NCBI RefSeq assembly: GCF_000169095.1 | Contig: NZ_AAVU01000023.1 | Span: 36,836-100,835, forward strand | Length of the DNA: 64,000 nt | Direction of reading: 5' to 3' | Origin: Lyngbya sp. PCC 8106 | Lineage (GTDB): Bacteria; Cyanobacteriota; Cyanobacteriia; Cyanobacteriales; Microcoleaceae | Shown here: piece after piece, positions 62,426 to 64,000 of the stretch | Layout: the number at the start of each line of letters is the position of its first letter | Position numbering within the stretch: position 1 is the first letter of the stretch | Notes under the pieces: model-generated | What the model saw: only the letters and a program-made list of their open reading frames with translations | The model's database searches: none | What the model was told of the DNA's origin: nothing | Position numbers and translations under genes: made by a program

Positions 62426-62737
62426 ATGACAAACAACAAGAGATTAAGTGACAAGAGGATTGAGTTGAAGCTCGTACCTCAAAACGAACGACAACTTATA
62501 GTTCTAGAATATCTAAAAAGTATCGGTGAAGGAGAACGTAGATCGCAAATCTGGATGTGTTTGGAGAATTTGTTGCTTGCATCTGTCTTATCAGAGTCAG
62601 ATATTCCCGAAACCGATCCGATATTCTTTAAGAGTTCACTGATGATTCACGCATCAAACTTACATTGGGCAGTTAGTGAATTTAAGAAGTTGCTAGAATC
62701 GCACAATATGGGGGAACTGTTTTTCATTGATGGGTGA
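62426..62737 (+). CDS. Small plasmid-type protein downstream of iterons, unknown function
   Basis: The 103-residue protein (MTNNKRLSDKRIELKLVPQN, RQLIVLEYLKSIGEGERRSQ, IWMCLENLLLASVL) has an N-terminal basic part and helices. The ERQLIVLEYLKSIGEGERRS segment resembles small plasmid proteins in which a beta-strand and two helices form an RHH-like fold. An AGGATAG sequence precedes the ATG by 5-6 bases. Position beside iterons suggests replication or copy control. A possible continuation in another frame (62814-62954) encodes an acidic tail, so the gene may be frameshifted. Confidence 0.55.
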   Translation: MTNNKRLSDKRIELKLVPQNERQLIVLEYLKSIGEGERRSQIWMCLENLLLASVLSESDIPETDPIFFKSSLMIHASNLHWAVSEFKKLLESHNMGELFFIDG

Positions 62738-62813
62738 AATCAATACGGAAAATCATCAATCTCAACCTTCAGCATAAAAAAACGGGACAACTTCATCTTC
62801 TAACCCAGTTTAA

Positions 62814-62954
62814 CAAAAAACTATACCCACTGAAAATGGTGTAATACCTCAAGAAAACTCACCTGAAGTTGATGATAGTGATTTTAATAACTGGGTTCCA
62901 GAACAAATGAATGAGGAAATGAGTGAAAAACTCAAAATAATGAATGAATTTTGA
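62814..62954 (+). pseudogene. Acidic C-terminal gene fragment
   Basis: A 47-codon open frame gives TENGVIPQENSPEVDDSDFN, NWVPEQMNEEMSEKLKIMNE, F and a stop at 62954. The composition looks like a real protein tail, but it has no start codon before its second half. It may be the displaced 3' end of the gene at 62426-62737 after small deletions. The following 62955-63225 shows nothing recognisable. Confidence 0.3.
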
Positions 62955-63225
62955 TAATCTTCTAACATTGTTGGTCTTTTAAATAAAAATAAAAATAAAT
63001 AGAAATCTAAATGTGGTTATTGTTTTCACAGAATAATGATCTTGCTATTTGATCACAACTCAATTCTTAATTTTACAAAATTTGTGATTTCAGCAGAGAC
63101 AGACATAAGCATCCATCTAAAATAAATTACCCATTGTCAAATCCCGAAATCTTGATTTATCAAAGGATACAGCAAAAGCATTGGTAACAATTTAACTGGG
63201 GTTGAAAATAGTGTTCATCCAGCAT

Positions 63226-63320
63226 ATAGCGATTGCGCTAAAGCGCAGTGGCGGAGCCAATCGCCAGTTGGTAAATCTCTATGCACGATCAACTCACTAT
63301 TGAGATTTCTGATCTACTAA
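63226..63320. repeat. 95-bp direct repeat, right copy
   Basis: Partner of 61938-62032, with CAACTCACTATTGAG where the left copy has CAACCCACTACTGAG. Same orientation. It lies about 200 bases from the 3' end of the integrase gene; if that integrase acts on such sites, the repeat pair could be its recombination substrate, which is speculation. Confidence 0.85.
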
Positions 63321-63524
63321 CTGGCGTAGAAATAGCGAAGCTGACACGAACCGCAAAGTAGCGAGTGAAACCATTGCCAGGTCATGGTTACAGCCCCTTT
63401 TTTTCTGAAAACCAGCCCGGACTCTAGGACAACACTCAGTTAACCACGGCAGAGTATAGTCACTACTCTCCCAAACATCGCCTATATGCTCAAAAATATA
63501 TGATTTGTGTAGCTTTAATTTAAT

Positions 63525-64000
63525 TTAATAAGAAATCTCTGATTCAGCAGAAGTCAAAATCTTTAAAGCCTTTTGTGCAACAACTTCAGCTCGAAGCGAA
63601 GTGACTTTTTGATATCTTAACGTAGTCTGAATCTTTTCATGTCCCATCAACGCTCGTAACTCTTCAATAGACATTAATCCCACTCTTTCTGTAGCAAAAG
63701 TGTGTCTTAAATCGTGAAGCCTCGCACCTTTCAAAACAAAACTTTGCGCCGTCAAATCACACCAATTACTATCAACTCGGCGATCAGACAAGCGCGTCAC
63801 TTCTTGAGTAAATGGATTTCGTGCAGTAAATAACGCAGTAGAACCTGTATCCCTATAATACTTAATGTATTTATCTAAAACTTGTGCTGCATCCTCACTA
63901 TAAAAACACCATCGTTGTTTGTTCCCTTTACCCACCACCTGAAACTTGCGAACGATAGTATCTACTTGTTCTAAATCCAGTGCCAAAACTTCACCAATTC
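63525..64000 (-). CDS. Tyrosine recombinase/integrase, C-terminal catalytic part (5' end outside window)
   Basis: The frame stays open to the window edge: IGEVLALDLEQVD before the apparent TTG start is the classic end of the first catalytic box (R-x-G-E), so the Arg lies just beyond. Within the window are GKGNKQRWCFY, the HDLRHTFAT box (His and second Arg), MGHEKIQTTLRYQKV with the His and the nucleophilic Tyr. All visible catalytic residues are present. It may resolve multimers or integrate the element. About 155 residues of the protein are inside the window. Confidence 0.88.
   Translation of the reverse strand, partial: IGEVLALDLEQVDTIVRKFQVVGKGNKQRWCFYSEDAAQVLDKYIKYYRDTGSTALFTARNPFTQEVTRLSDRRVDSNWCDLTAQSFVLKGARLHDLRHTFATERVGLMSIEELRALMGHEKIQTTLRYQKVTSLRAEVVAQKALKILTSAESEISY

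Overview
The window reads as accessory DNA from a cyanobacterium, probably a filamentous one. The evidence is the cyanobacterial HIP1 palindrome GCGATCGC scattered through it, XisH/XisI, Uma2, DUF1822, DUF928, CHASE2, Tic22-like and Mo-nitrogenase C-terminal families, a PEP-CTERM protein, and CHAT/caspase-like proteases. It carries two partition loci, a relaxase, an iteron array, integrases, IS remnants, MITE-like repeats and many broken genes. That suits a plasmid or a plasmid-derived chromosomal island; the sequence alone does not decide which.

Layout. 0-2.4 kb: a PAS/membrane protein, a CoiA-like/GIY-YIG protein and two truncated genes that meet end to end. 2.6-8.1 kb: a membrane protein, an HlyD adaptor paired with an M50 peptidase, a XisH-XisI pair and an acetyltransferase. 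8.4-15.7 kb: one giant protein with DUF4114, an acidic repeat tract, subtilisin, LysM, amidase, SH3, two lectin-like regions and CHAP. 16.0-17.2 kb: a ribbon-helix-helix-like gene, then a consensus promoter and a 33-codon Gly-rich ORF; the block recurs at 50.7-51.6 kb with two more such ORFs. 17.9-28.7 kb: a secreted Calx-beta-like protein, a parB with truncated parA, ISL3 debris, small secreted and membrane proteins, a broken PEP-CTERM gene, a broken integrase, an RNA ligase split by a small insertion, and a second parA with partner. 29.3-33.5 kb: a pentapeptide-repeat protein, an RTX/Tic22-like fusion, TnpB debris and a second RTX protein.

33.6-45.1 kb is the most coherent functional island. 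On the plus strand lie a helix-turn-helix/sigma-like protein, DUF1822, CHAT-CHASE2 (split by an in-frame TGA) and DUF928. Facing them on the minus strand are a TPR-CHAT protein and a caspase-fold protease with DUF4384. Three proteins in one cluster thus carry His/Cys dyads of the caspase-like class beside a sensor domain and a candidate regulator. This suggests a proteolytic signalling or death-type module, but that is inference.

45-56 kb: an SPFH protein, a decayed copy of the segment at 0.35-1.5 kb, a Mo-nitrogenase C-terminal domain protein, frameshifted aldo/keto reductase and glutathione-transferase genes, a helical-repeat protein and MITE copies. 56-64 kb is plasmid-like: Uma2, a coiled-coil/HTH protein, a relaxase interrupted by a group II intron (removing 59381-61520 rejoins the reading frame), 27-bp iterons bracketed by 95-bp direct repeats, a small protein, and an integrase cut by the window end.

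The number of nonsense and frameshift lesions is high. Either this is a decaying region or the assembly carries some errors; read mapping over each lesion would separate the two.
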